Assembly (NCBI GenBank): GCA_902796945.1
Contig: CADBQR010000075.1
Span: 1-39,189 of the forward strand
DNA from: an uncultured Acidaminococcus sp.
GTDB lineage: Bacteria > Bacillota > Negativicutes > Acidaminococcales > Acidaminococcaceae
Direction of reading: 5' to 3'
DNA length: 39,189 bases
The notes under the pieces were generated by a model, which did no database searches, was not told where the DNA came from, and saw only the letters and a list, made by a program, of their open reading frames with translations. Below, in pieces: positions 1 through 7,875 of the stretch. The stretch's first letter is position 1. Each line of letters opens with the position of its first letter. Both the position numbers and the translations under genes were made by a program.

Positions 1-160
1 CGATCCGCGATCTGCGATCTGCGGTCTGCGGCCTGCGAACCGCGTTTTTTACTGACGGCTGACTGCTAGCTGCTGGCTGCTGGCGGCCTGCCAAGCGATC
101 TGCGAACCGCGGTCTGCGATCTGCGTTCTTCGATCTGCGGTCTGCGGTCCGCGAACTGCG
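1..160. repeat. Degenerate 7-bp tandem repeat (CGRTCTG-type units)
   Basis: Positions 1-44 hold six consecutive 7-bp units (CGATCCG, CGATCTG, CGATCTG, CGGTCTG, CGGCCTG, CGAACCG), and 96-158 hold about nine more of the same pattern. Between them lies a CTGCTGGC-rich stretch (about 58-93) with its own short internal repetition. The array abuts the 3' end of the HD-domain gene on the minus strand. The 7-bp period would shift frame every unit, so it does not look like a coding repeat. It reads as a minisatellite-like intergenic array and may continue beyond the window edge. Confidence 0.75.
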
Positions 161-170
161 CCTTTGTTTT

Positions 171-836
171 TCAGCAGATCTTGTTGCCATTGGCTGTCAT
201 CTTGAAACGCAGCCCAAGGACTTCCGCCGCCCGTTTGCACATGAGCATGCGGTCCAGGAAAATCTCAAAATAATCGATCATGGAGCAGATGTTTTCATCA
301 AGCTCGATTTCCAGGGTAATCACTTTTTTGTGGGTATCCACGTGAAGCTTGTTGGTCAAGGCCGCATAATTGACACGGTCATGCTTATCGAAAGTTTCCG
401 GCACTTTGTTGCGCACCCGGTTCCGACGGACATCGGTCTTGTCGGCCAGGATAATAGCGGCTGAAATGGGATCGACCGCCGTCCCGTCGGATTCGTCATG
501 CTGCCCGATGGCCGTAATGATGGCGGCAATATCCTCCGGAGGCGCGCCCCATTTCTGCAGCAGCTGGAACGCCATCAGGGCTCCGCTGTGGGAATGGTTC
601 ACGCGATTGATGCTGTTGCCGATGTCATGCATATAGCCGGCAATTTTTGCTAATTCAATAGTGTGGTCATCATAGCCTAATTTTTTCAGGATCCGTCCCG
701 CTGTAATTGCTACTTTCGCCGTATGTTTCCGGGAATGGTCCGTGTATCCGATGGCACCTAATACCTTATTGCCCTGTTCCAGATAGATGTTGACTTCTTT
801 TGCATGGGAAATGGTTTCGTATGTTAATTTCTTCAT
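171..836 (-). CDS. HD-domain metal-dependent phosphohydrolase
   Basis: The 221-residue protein carries the HD superfamily signature: H38, the H70-D71 pair in a YMHDIG context, then H81/H83, H113-D114 and D132. These residues typically bind one or two metal ions in phosphohydrolases acting on nucleotides or phosphoesters. No membrane segment or second catalytic domain is visible, so it is a stand-alone cytosolic HD protein; the substrate cannot be read from sequence. It lies 110 bp downstream of the PIN-PhoH gene on the same strand, so co-transcription is possible. The best Shine-Dalgarno (AGGAGG) sits about 21 nt upstream of this ATG, unusually far. No in-frame start lies closer to it, so the start is slightly uncertain. 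Confidence 0.85.
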   Translation of the reverse strand: MKKLTYETISHAKEVNIYLEQGNKVLGAIGYTDHSRKHTAKVAITAGRILKKLGYDDHTIELAKIAGYMHDIGNSINRVNHSHSGALMAFQLLQKWGAPPEDIAAIITAIGQHDESDGTAVDPISAAIILADKTDVRRNRVRNKVPETFDKHDRVNYAALTNKLHVDTHKKVITLEIELDENICSMIDYFEIFLDRMLMCKRAAEVLGLRFKMTANGNKIC

Positions 837-946
837 GAATTTGGCAGAGTGCTGTTTCCTCCTCTGATGCTTTCAACTCCTTTATTATAGGGGCACCCGT
901 CTGGCGAATGCCCGGAATTCTGTCCATCAATAAAGCGGGCTCCTCC

Positions 947-2311
947 TTACAGGCGCCGAATGGCTTCCAGGGCCAGCGGGGAACGTTCACACTCCGTTGG
1001 CAGCATGGTAATCTGGCAGCACAGGGGGCTGCCCTTCATTTTTTCAGAAGCGTAGCTCAGTCCGTTGGTGCGCTCATCCAGGAAGGGCTTGTCAATCTGG
1101 TGGGGATCGCCGAGAAGAATGATTTTTGTTCCCTTGCCGGCCCGGGTAATAATCCCTTTTGCCTGGTTCGGCGTCATGTTCTGGGCTTCATCGATGATGA
1201 GGTAAATCTTCTCCAGGGAACGGCCGCGGATATAGTTCAGGGCTTCCATCTGGATCAGGTTACGGTCGAAGACCTCCATCAGGCGGTTTTCCAGCTCCAT
1301 TTCATCGTCATAGCGGGACTCCTCATCCTCATCCATGAGCTGTTCCAGGTTATCCATGATGGGGCGCATGAGAGGGGAAATCTTTTCCTGCTCATCACCG
1401 GGCAGGAACCCGATATCGGAGTCAAATTGCGCGTTTGGACGGCAGATCATGATGCGGCGATATTCACCAGTGGGATGGTTCAACATCTTTTCAAGGCCTA
1501 CGGCCAGTGCATAGAAGGTTTTGGCCGTTCCTGCCTGTCCTTTTACAATGACCAGGGGTGCTTCCGAGGCCGGTTTCATGAGGGCTTCCTGCATGAAATA
1601 CTGCCCCGCGTTACGGGGTTTTACGCCATAAGGATTTTCCTTGTCGTATTCCAGGGGAATGACCCGGTCACCCCAGACACGGCCCAGATGGGTCTTGCGC
1701 AGGGACGCATCCGCTTTCAGCAGGATAAACTCGTTTTGGTAAAGTGTCACCGGCAGCGGCTGGCCTTCTTCATCACATTGATAGAGCAGGGAAACGGGAA
1801 TGCCTTCTGCCGTGAACTTGTCAAATTCCTTTTCCGGCGCAAAACATTCGAAACGTCCCATGTACTGCTTGGTGCCGGCACTGACCTGTTCAGTGCTGAA
1901 ATCCTGGGCTTCAATGCCGAGAATCTGGGCCTTGAGACGCAGCACCAGGTCCTTGGTGACCAGGATTGGATGTTCCGGCAGGAGATGCCTGCAAACTTTC
2001 AGGATCCGGTTATCACTTTTGTCATCAGGAAGGGATTCGGGAAGTTCTTCGTGGACACAATTTGTTTCAACCCGCAGGGTGCCGCCATTTTTTAGTGGTA
2101 CCCCTGCAATGAGGTCACCCGAGCAGCGCAGTGTTTCCAGACTGCGGATAACCTGGCGGGCGTTGTAGCCGCGCTCTCCTTCTGCCTTCTTGAGGCCGTC
2201 CAGCTCTTCCAGGACGACCAGGGGAAGGACCAGATTGTTTTCTTCAAAACAATCCAGTGCATTAGGAGCCTGAATCAAGACATTGGTATCAATTACGTAG
2301 GTTTTCGCCAT
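947..2311 (-). CDS. PIN domain-PhoH family ATPase (YlaK/PhoH2-like)
   Basis: A 454-residue two-domain protein. The N-terminal PIN domain starts with VIDTNVL (D8) and has acidic residues near 35-38 (LEELD) and about 98-101 (DDKSDN), the usual metal-binding acidic set of PIN RNases. The C-terminal half is a PhoH P-loop domain with Walker A GQAGTAKT (258-265), Walker B LIIDEAQN (371-378) and a GDPHQID segment (401-407). This fusion is known in bacteria as PhoH2, reported to couple RNA unwinding to sequence-specific cleavage. A TTG start two codons upstream is possible, but the ATG at 2311 has an AGGCAGG ribosome site at suitable spacing and is preferred. Probably the first gene of a short operon with the HD protein. 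Confidence 0.92.
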   Translation of the reverse strand: MAKTYVIDTNVLIQAPNALDCFEENNLVLPLVVLEELDGLKKAEGERGYNARQVIRSLETLRCSGDLIAGVPLKNGGTLRVETNCVHEELPESLPDDKSDNRILKVCRHLLPEHPILVTKDLVLRLKAQILGIEAQDFSTEQVSAGTKQYMGRFECFAPEKEFDKFTAEGIPVSLLYQCDEEGQPLPVTLYQNEFILLKADASLRKTHLGRVWGDRVIPLEYDKENPYGVKPRNAGQYFMQEALMKPASEAPLVIVKGQAGTAKTFYALAVGLEKMLNHPTGEYRRIMICRPNAQFDSDIGFLPGDEQEKISPLMRPIMDNLEQLMDEDEESRYDDEMELENRLMEVFDRNLIQMEALNYIRGRSLEKIYLIIDEAQNMTPNQAKGIITRAGKGTKIILLGDPHQIDKPFLDERTNGLSYASEKMKGSPLCCQITMLPTECERSPLALEAIRRL

Positions 2312-2687
2312 TGTCAACCCTGCCTTTCCAATTCAAGAAAGTCCTGTTGCTTACTTAAAGTATAACAGCAATTATGTAGAAAATGCGCTAAATCTGCGTA
2401 AAGATTGTGTGTAAGCGGCCCTATGCATTTCCAGTTGTCCTAGTTGAAACAGTTTTTACCATCTGCAGGGCAGGACCCGGTTATTTCCCAGATCAATTCC
2501 GGGTTTCCCTCAGCGTTATTTTCAACCGCAGGACCCTGTCCGTAAAAGGAACCTTTAGGATTGGCGGATCAGGTGCTCGCACGGGAACCGGTAGGTTTTT
2601 TCCATTTTTGAACTTTTTTCTTTTCAATGTGGGAGGGACAAAGGAATTCTTGTTTCAGGGAAGTTTTCTCCACACTTTTACCTAATT
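2312..2687. other. Intergenic region without a supported gene
   Basis: This stretch separates the divergent PIN-PhoH and autotransporter genes. An open frame on the plus strand (2407-2685) lacks a ribosome site and resembles no family, so I do not call it. A TATACT on the minus strand upstream of the PhoH gene could be a -10 element, without a good -35. A short inverted repeat ACCCGG/CCGGGT (2475-2480/2499-2504) has no T-run. The plus strand becomes T-rich from about 2595. Confidence 0.5.
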
Positions 2688-2726
2688 TTTACAGAGCAAT
2701 CGGCGATTCCATGATAAAATTATAAT
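2688..2726 (+). promoter_or_regulatory. Candidate promoter of the autotransporter gene
   Basis: TTTACA at 2688-2693 is followed 17 bp later by ATGATA (2711-2716). A perfect TATAAT at 2721-2726 lacks a -35 at normal distance. Either could drive the autotransporter gene, which has an AAGGAGG ribosome site just before its ATG at 2757. Confidence 0.4.
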
Positions 2727-2756
2727 GAAATAAATCCTGTTAATAAGGAGGTTGCC

Positions 2757-5189
2757 ATGATTTCAGTCCGATTGAAGAAAGCAGTTTTACTGGGGTTGGT
2801 TTTTTCTGTTACAAGAACAGCCTTTGCTGCACCTTCCGGGCAGCTGATGCCAGGAGATGTGACAACGGAACACGCTACGATTACCAGGCGTTCCCCGTTG
2901 ATTGACCGGGCGGGTACCTATAATATCAAGACTCCTTCCGGTGCAATCGAAGTAACCGGGATTGAAAGTCATGCCGGCCTTATCAATGGTTCAAGTGCCG
3001 GCGATATTACAGTAAATGGCGACATCCGTTTTTCCAGCCGGGATGTGCTCAGTCATTATCTGATTCAGGGCGAAGGTGGTAAGACCATTACCCTGAATGG
3101 CAATCTTACTGTGGATTCCCATAACGGTACGAAACTGAACGTACCGCCCGAGTGGGCTCCTCGCGGCATTCAGATTATGGAGAATCGACCATCAGGAACG
3201 AAAATTATCATCAACGGGGACGTTGATTATACTGTCTATAATGACATGGATCCCGATGGCGCGGACGATTCCTATACCGTGGCCGCCGTAATGTCCCCGG
3301 GGACGGAAATCAGCTTCAATGGCAATGTCCGCATCGTCAACACCGTGGACCATTATGATCGCGGGTACGGCGGTGCCAATGCAGTGTATGCGGAACATAA
3401 CAGTACGCTTAATATCAAGGGCGACCAGGTGATCCTGCAGACAATCAGCTGGCGTCCGCACGCCATCAGTGCCAAGGACGGGGCTACCGTCAATATTGAT
3501 GCGAAAAAGCTCCAGGTGGTTGGCTGCATTGATATGACGGAAGATGCGAATCCTTCCATAGCGAAAGGTGGCACCCTGAATACCGTCTTTTCCGGTACTG
3601 ATTCCTATTGGTATGGGGACGAAATCAACGTCAATGGGACGGGGAATCTCAACGTCACTTTTCGGGATGGGGCCATGTACATTCCTTTTGGAACGGTCCG
3701 GGAAGTAGGCTATGCACCGACGTATTATCCCGTGAACCCTTATGGTGCCAAAAAGTACATAAGCCAGATGAACCTTGAATCGGGCGGGATCATCAACCTG
3801 TTCGATGCGGACGCCCAGAGTCACTGGGAAAGCCTCGGGCTGGACAGCCGGTACACCGCTTTGAAAAGCTCCAGGCTTGACTATCTGATGATTGGGGATT
3901 TAAAGGGATCCAACGGTGTCTTCCGGCTCGATATGAACGACCTGGACAAAGCACACACGGATATGATCTATATCCTTGATTCGACTTCCGGGTCCGGTCT
4001 TCATCATATTGAAGCCTATAACGACAACAATTTTGGCGAAGTATCGGAGAACAAGACCCTGCGTTTTGCCACGGTCGCAGCTGCGGCAGCGGATAAATTG
4101 ATTTTCCGGGACAAGATGAATATTTATGGAAACTCCCTCTGGGATTACCAGGTGCTTATCGGACATGCTCCTTATGATGTCAATGACCCGGAAAATGCCC
4201 TGTACAACAGTGAACGGGATGGACTGACGGCTGAGCAGATCAACCAACTGATGGCGGGCGGCATGAACTGGTTCATTTATGGAATGTCCAGGATGCCTAC
4301 GGACGATGCCCGTGTCGTCATTGATGGGGTCAATGCCGGCTATGATGTGGCCACTTCCCTTGACCGTTACAACAAACGTCACGGGGAAGCCCGTTTCCTG
4401 AATCCTGACAGCAATGTGTGGGTACGGTTGCAGCGTGGAGCCATGGGGCGTGACAGTGGCTATGATGGGATGTATACCATGGGTCAGATTGGCCTTGAAT
4501 TTGGAAAGAATCATCACCATTACGGCCTGGGTGCAGATTATTTGAAGGGAACGTCTGATTTGTCCCGGCACAATGGCACGGTCGATACGGCTCGGCGCGG
4601 CATCATGGCCTATGATACGCTGACCTGGGATAATGGAGCTTATCTGGATACGGTGGCCCGTTACGGCCGTGTGGAGACGGACCTGGATGGATATAATTCC
4701 CGGAGCGGGCAGGAAATCAGCGGCAATGCCTCCCAGGCAACCTACGGAATCAGCCTTGAATACGGTCAGAAAATGCCGCTTTCAAGGGAAGGCCTTTTCC
4801 TGGAACCGCAGGCCCAGCTGCAGTATATGCACTTGAAGGGAGATTCCTACCGGACAAGCAATGGCTTCGATGTGAATATGGATAATGCCGATAGTTTCAT
4901 TGGCCGCCTTGGCTTCCGTCTGGGACAGGAGTGGGCAGACAAGGGATCTGTTTATTTGAAGGCCGATGTATTGCGTGAATTTACGGGCGGACAGGACTTT
5001 ACCCTGCGTGCCTCTGACTCCACGATGCAGGATTCTGTGAGTAAGCGGGGCACCTGGTATGATGTGGGACTTGGTGTGGACTTCAATATGGCACCCAACG
5101 CCGTCTTTACCTTTGACCTTGAACGGAGTTTCGGCGGGGAATTGGGGAAGAACTGGGAATTCAATATGGGAGCGCGCTGGAAGCTATAA
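2757..5189 (+). CDS. Autotransporter with C-terminal outer-membrane beta-barrel (type V secretion)
   Basis: The 810-residue protein begins with a Sec signal peptide: basic RLKK, a hydrophobic core, and an AFA|A cleavage site near residue 24. Residues about 30-520 form a passenger rich in short beta-strand repeats of the type G-x-I-x-V-N-G-D, typical of a beta-helix. From about residue 549 (VWVRLQRG) to the C-terminus the sequence alternates aromatic/hydrophobic and polar residues with many Gly and Tyr. It ends NMGARWKL, as expected for a 12-strand autotransporter barrel read by the BAM complex. The gene stands alone with its own ribosome site AAGGAGG and a strong terminator. No protease, lipase or adhesin active-site motif was recognised in the passenger. 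Its presence implies a diderm cell envelope. Confidence 0.93.
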   Translation: MISVRLKKAVLLGLVFSVTRTAFAAPSGQLMPGDVTTEHATITRRSPLIDRAGTYNIKTPSGAIEVTGIESHAGLINGSSAGDITVNGDIRFSSRDVLSHYLIQGEGGKTITLNGNLTVDSHNGTKLNVPPEWAPRGIQIMENRPSGTKIIINGDVDYTVYNDMDPDGADDSYTVAAVMSPGTEISFNGNVRIVNTVDHYDRGYGGANAVYAEHNSTLNIKGDQVILQTISWRPHAISAKDGATVNIDAKKLQVVGCIDMTEDANPSIAKGGTLNTVFSGTDSYWYGDEINVNGTGNLNVTFRDGAMYIPFGTVREVGYAPTYYPVNPYGAKKYISQMNLESGGIINLFDADAQSHWESLGLDSRYTALKSSRLDYLMIGDLKGSNGVFRLDMNDLDKAHTDMIYILDSTSGSGLHHIEAYNDNNFGEVSENKTLRFATVAAAAADKLIFRDKMNIYGNSLWDYQVLIGHAPYDVNDPENALYNSERDGLTAEQINQLMAGGMNWFIYGMSRMPTDDARVVIDGVNAGYDVATSLDRYNKRHGEARFLNPDSNVWVRLQRGAMGRDSGYDGMYTMGQIGLEFGKNHHHYGLGADYLKGTSDLSRHNGTVDTARRGIMAYDTLTWDNGAYLDTVARYGRVETDLDGYNSRSGQEISGNASQATYGISLEYGQKMPLSREGLFLEPQAQLQYMHLKGDSYRTSNGFDVNMDNADSFIGRLGFRLGQEWADKGSVYLKADVLREFTGGQDFTLRASDSTMQDSVSKRGTWYDVGLGVDFNMAPNAVFTFDLERSFGGELGKNWEFNMGARWKL

Positions 5190-5249
5190 GGAATCCTGAA
5201 AGCAGCGCGGTTTCCACGGATGGCAGCATTATTTTGGTGATTGCGAAAA

Positions 5250-5298
5250 AAGAGGTTCAAGAACAGCCTGTTCTGGCAGTTCTTGAACCTCTTTTCTT
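5250..5298. terminator. Bidirectional rho-independent terminator
   Basis: A perfect 15-bp stem (5250-5264 with 5279-5293) encloses a 14-nt loop that contains a further GCC/GGC pair. A-rich sequence precedes the stem and T-rich sequence follows it. It sits between the convergent autotransporter and B3/4 genes and can serve both. Confidence 0.9.
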
Positions 5299-5306
5299 AT
5301 TTTCAT

Positions 5307-5975
5307 CTATTTTTCAACAATCCAGGTTTTGATTTCCTTTGCGTAGGCAAACTTTTCAAAGGCTTCCTTTCCAGATGAAAGCACTTTTTCCAGGTCAATC
5401 CCGTTTTCAAAGCAATAAACGACAACCAGGATTTCCTTAGCCGTTTCTGTAACCATGGCCCGACGGGAATCCGACATTGAAGAACCGAAGATGCCTTCTT
5501 CATCAGCAAGGACCAGCATGTTTTCCATATCGAGAAAATCCTTTCCGATTCCCTGATAGCCTTCGCCCGGCCCCGCTTTTCTCAGGGTAACAGTGCCTTT
5601 GATATGGGCAAGGTCATAGGAACCGACGGAAAGGCCGCTCGTAACGGAAATAAGGTTATTGACATCGACTACGGAATTGACATGATAGAGCTCATCGCCT
5701 CTTCTTACCCGGCGCAGCAATGCCTCCGAGGAAACACGGTAGCGGCCGGGATTCCTTCCAAAGGCCTTGTATGCCAGGCGGCTGCCCTTTACACCCGGTA
5801 TTTCGCCCCATTCCCTGCCTTCAATGTTCTCACGGACTTTTGGCAGGACTTCATCGTCCAGATACTTCCAGAACTGGGTATCCGAAGCGGTAACGGTGAC
5901 TGTCATTTGCATGCAGCCAAGGCGAATTTCAGGATACGTCTGATACAGGCTGTCATCAATCTTGATTTCGTACAT
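5307..5975 (-). CDS. B3/B4 tRNA-binding domain protein (PheRS beta B3/4-like)
   Basis: The 222-residue protein consists almost entirely of the B3/4 domain found in the beta subunit of phenylalanyl-tRNA synthetase. Recognisable segments are SRLAYKAFGRNPGRYRVSSE (about 65-84), the ELYHVNSVVDVNNLISV stretch (about 95-111) and the GIFGSSMSDSRRAMVTE stretch (about 162-178). Stand-alone members resemble the editing module of PheRS and are thought to hydrolyse mischarged aminoacyl-tRNA or bind related ligands; the exact substrate is unproven. No catalytic synthetase core is present and the length is normal for the free-standing family. The start has a GGGAGG site 7 nt upstream. The gene is monocistronic, with a clear promoter and a terminator shared with the autotransporter. 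Confidence 0.88.
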   Translation of the reverse strand: MYEIKIDDSLYQTYPEIRLGCMQMTVTVTASDTQFWKYLDDEVLPKVRENIEGREWGEIPGVKGSRLAYKAFGRNPGRYRVSSEALLRRVRRGDELYHVNSVVDVNNLISVTSGLSVGSYDLAHIKGTVTLRKAGPGEGYQGIGKDFLDMENMLVLADEEGIFGSSMSDSRRAMVTETAKEILVVVYCFENGIDLEKVLSSGKEAFEKFAYAKEIKTWIVEK

Positions 5976-6002
5976 AAAGCGGCCTCCCTTTGGACTGAGT
6001 GA

Positions 6003-6037
6003 TTCATATTTATTGTACTGCCGGTGTCAAGTGACAC
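6003..6037 (-). promoter_or_regulatory. Promoter of the B3/4 gene with overlapping palindrome
   Basis: On the minus strand TTGACA (6030-6025) lies 16 bp from TATGAA (6008-6003). The -35 box is embedded in a palindrome, GTGTCA-AG-TGACAC (6024-6037), which could be a repressor site. Confidence 0.6.
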
Positions 6038-6384
6038 TGAAGCGGGTTTCATTTGGGCGGAGGCAGGGAAAGGTGTTGTTTTTTCTTTAATACATATTGG
6101 GGTCTTGTGGACACTTATCTGATCACAAGACCTCTTGTCTTACGATAAAATAAGACATATCTGAACTGCATTTCAACTCAATCATTACGAAAAACTGAAA
6201 GGAGAATAGATATATCTTTTTTATTCTATTGAAAAATGCTTTCAATAAGAAAAACGGTTCCTTAAAGAAATTCAAAGATGTAGGCTCAAGCACCTCACTT
6301 TACGTAAAATTTAATTTCAAGGCCTCTTATTTTAGAAAATTTGCAAGGTGCTGCTCTCGGATTTGTCAACTTTTAAAGGTAAAT
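6038..6384. other. AT-rich non-coding stretch with two hairpin-forming repeats
   Basis: No open frame with a ribosome site is visible. Two inverted repeats lie side by side: GGTCTTGTG/CACAAGACC (6101-6109/6124-6132, perfect 9 bp) and GTCTTA/TAAGAC (6137-6142/6151-6156). A looser 7-bp pair AGCACCT/AGGTGCT spans 6289-6352. The base composition is clearly more AT-rich than the flanking genes. It could hold a small RNA or be decayed sequence. Confidence 0.4.
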
Positions 6385-6417
6385 CAAAAATGGACGTGAG
6401 CTGAAGCGCTCACGTCC
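6385..6417 (-). terminator. Rho-independent terminator of the AEC permease gene
   Basis: A perfect 10-bp stem (6392-6401 with 6408-6417), loop TGAAGC, is followed on the minus strand by TTTTT (from plus-strand A residues at 6385-6390). It lies 70 bp past the permease stop codon. Confidence 0.85.
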
Positions 6418-6485
6418 GTATCTGTTAGATGAATTGAAGTTCGCCCCAACATTTGAAAAAATACCAATTGACACCGGTTCCCACC

Positions 6486-7400
6486 TTAAAGGATATAAAC
6501 CAATAATGGCAGTGTCACCATCGACAACAGCGTACTCAGGACCACGCACTGTGTTCCAAAGACAGCGTCACCGTTATACAGTGCCGGATAAATCGCCGTC
6601 GTCGTTGCCGCCGGCATCCCGATGAGAACCAGGCTGACACCCAGGGCAGCGCCCTGCATCCCCAGAAGACTGCAAAGACCCGCCTGCAGCAGGGGCAGCA
6701 CAATAAGGCGAATGAAGCAGAAATAGAGGGAATCCCTGTTTACGATGGTCAGCGGATTGACATCGGCCAGGATGGTCCCGACCACGAACATGGCGATGGC
6801 ACTGTTGCAGTTCCCAATCATGATGATGCAGCGGCGGATGGGAGAGGGAACGGGAAATCCCGTAATCATGAGGACAAGGCTGATGATAACAGCCACAAGG
6901 CAGGGATGCGTGAGAACCTTGAAAACGAGCTGGCGCCGGCTGGTCCCACCTCTGTTCAGGAAATAGCTGGTGCCGAGGGACCAGGTAAAGGTACGCATGG
7001 GAACCAGAAAAATCGCGGCATAAAGAATTCCCAGGTCTCCGTAGAGGTCTTCCACAATGGGCGTTCCCAGGAAACCGCTCATGGAGGCGATGGTGCCATA
7101 CTGGAATACCTTGCGCCGTTCTGTTTCATAGCCGCGGTAAAGAAAATGATTGAGTATAAAGGCGGCTATTTCAATGAGTGTACAGGCAACCAGGAGCATG
7201 GCCCCGGTTTGCAGGAAATTCTCCCCGTGTTCCACAAAAGCGGCTTTGATGACAGTGCAGGGCAGAATGACGTCAATGACCAGGTTGGAAAGGCAGATCT
7301 TTCCTTCCTCACTGATGATACCGATCCGTTTCAGCACAGCACCGGTCAACATGAGCAGGAACAATGTTCCCTGCATTCCGAAAAGCGCCAACAAATCCAT
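6486..7400 (-). CDS. Auxin efflux carrier (AEC) family permease
   Basis: A 304-residue polytopic membrane protein with roughly ten hydrophobic segments. Family-typical features are the opening LLMLTGAVLKRIGIIS, the segment LVIDVILPCTVIKAAF, the TIASMSGFLGTPIVE motif in the first half and GMPAATTTAIYPALY (with the paired polar residues of the crossover helix) in the second. AEC carriers in anaerobic bacteria commonly move organic acids such as malate or other carboxylates; the substrate here is unknown. An upstream start at 7445 exists but has no ribosome site, whereas the ATG at 7400 follows AGAAAGATGGTG. Monocistronic with its own terminator. Confidence 0.9.
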   Translation of the reverse strand: MDLLALFGMQGTLFLLMLTGAVLKRIGIISEEGKICLSNLVIDVILPCTVIKAAFVEHGENFLQTGAMLLVACTLIEIAAFILNHFLYRGYETERRKVFQYGTIASMSGFLGTPIVEDLYGDLGILYAAIFLVPMRTFTWSLGTSYFLNRGGTSRRQLVFKVLTHPCLVAVIISLVLMITGFPVPSPIRRCIIMIGNCNSAIAMFVVGTILADVNPLTIVNRDSLYFCFIRLIVLPLLQAGLCSLLGMQGAALGVSLVLIGMPAATTTAIYPALYNGDAVFGTQCVVLSTLLSMVTLPLLVYIL

Positions 7401-7779
7401 ATGTTCACCATCTTTCTGCCCGGTTGAAGCAATTCGTAAATTCATTGCCGGGTATTTTCTCTATTATATAACGGAACCCTGTAAAATCCTAATTCTCGGG
7501 GGATAATCACCGGGATAAGGAAAGGCAGGCGCGTTTCAGCGGCCGATAATCAGCCGTGTAAATAGGCACTGAAACCCAGCCAGACCCATGCTGCTGGAAA
7601 CAGGAAGCGTCACAGCCGGAACCGAGAGGGCCCGTTGGCAACTGCCACCTGGCCTGAATCCTTTTGCTGCTTCCGTCGGCTGCCAGGGGAGTCAAATGAG
7701 TTTACTGTACAGAAAGAAACAGCTCTTTCGCTGAAAAGATAATTTTTCTTTGTGTAAAGTTCGTTTTTAAAATCTTTTA
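7401..7779. other. Intergenic region without a supported gene
   Basis: This lies between the divergent AEC permease and deacylase genes. A 62-codon open frame on the minus strand (7507-7695, TTG start) has no ribosome site and no recognised homology. I searched by eye for cobalamin, FMN and THF riboswitch cores and did not find them. The last 60 bp turn AT-rich and lead into the deacylase promoter. Confidence 0.45.
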
Positions 7780-7808
7780 TTGCAATCTGGTACCCTCGGT
7801 GCTACACT
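7780..7808 (+). promoter_or_regulatory. Candidate promoter of the deacylase-NhaC operon
   Basis: TTGCAA (7780-7785), 17 bp, TACACT (7803-7808), 68 bp before the deacylase start. Half-sites AGTTCG and CGAACT flank it at about 7759 and 7828 and may be an operator. Confidence 0.5.
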
Positions 7809-7875
7809 TTAAAAAATAGAAAACTCGAACTATATTTGCTGAAAACTTGTAATCATTCTGAAAGAGTGGATGCCC

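Noticed and set aside
1-160. CRISPR array interpretation of the short repeats
   Set aside because: Units are 7 bp and contiguous, with no 20-40 bp repeat/spacer alternation and no cas genes.
908-2095. Long open frame on the plus strand opposite the PIN-PhoH gene (395 codons)
   Set aside because: It is antisense to a gene with intact PIN and Walker motifs; it has no family similarity of its own.
2407-2685. Open frame of 92 codons on the plus strand before the autotransporter
   Set aside because: No ribosome site, no recognised family, and low-complexity Phe/Gly-rich content in a T-rich upstream region; likely chance.
7507-7695. 62-codon open frame on the minus strand between the AEC permease and deacylase genes
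   Set aside because: TTG start, no ribosome site and no recognisable similarity; it might be a decayed fragment but nothing supports a gene.
7441-7779. Possible cobalamin- or FMN-type riboswitch suggested by GC-rich GCCAG/CTGGC segments
   Set aside because: The conserved core sequences and their order were not found on either strand.
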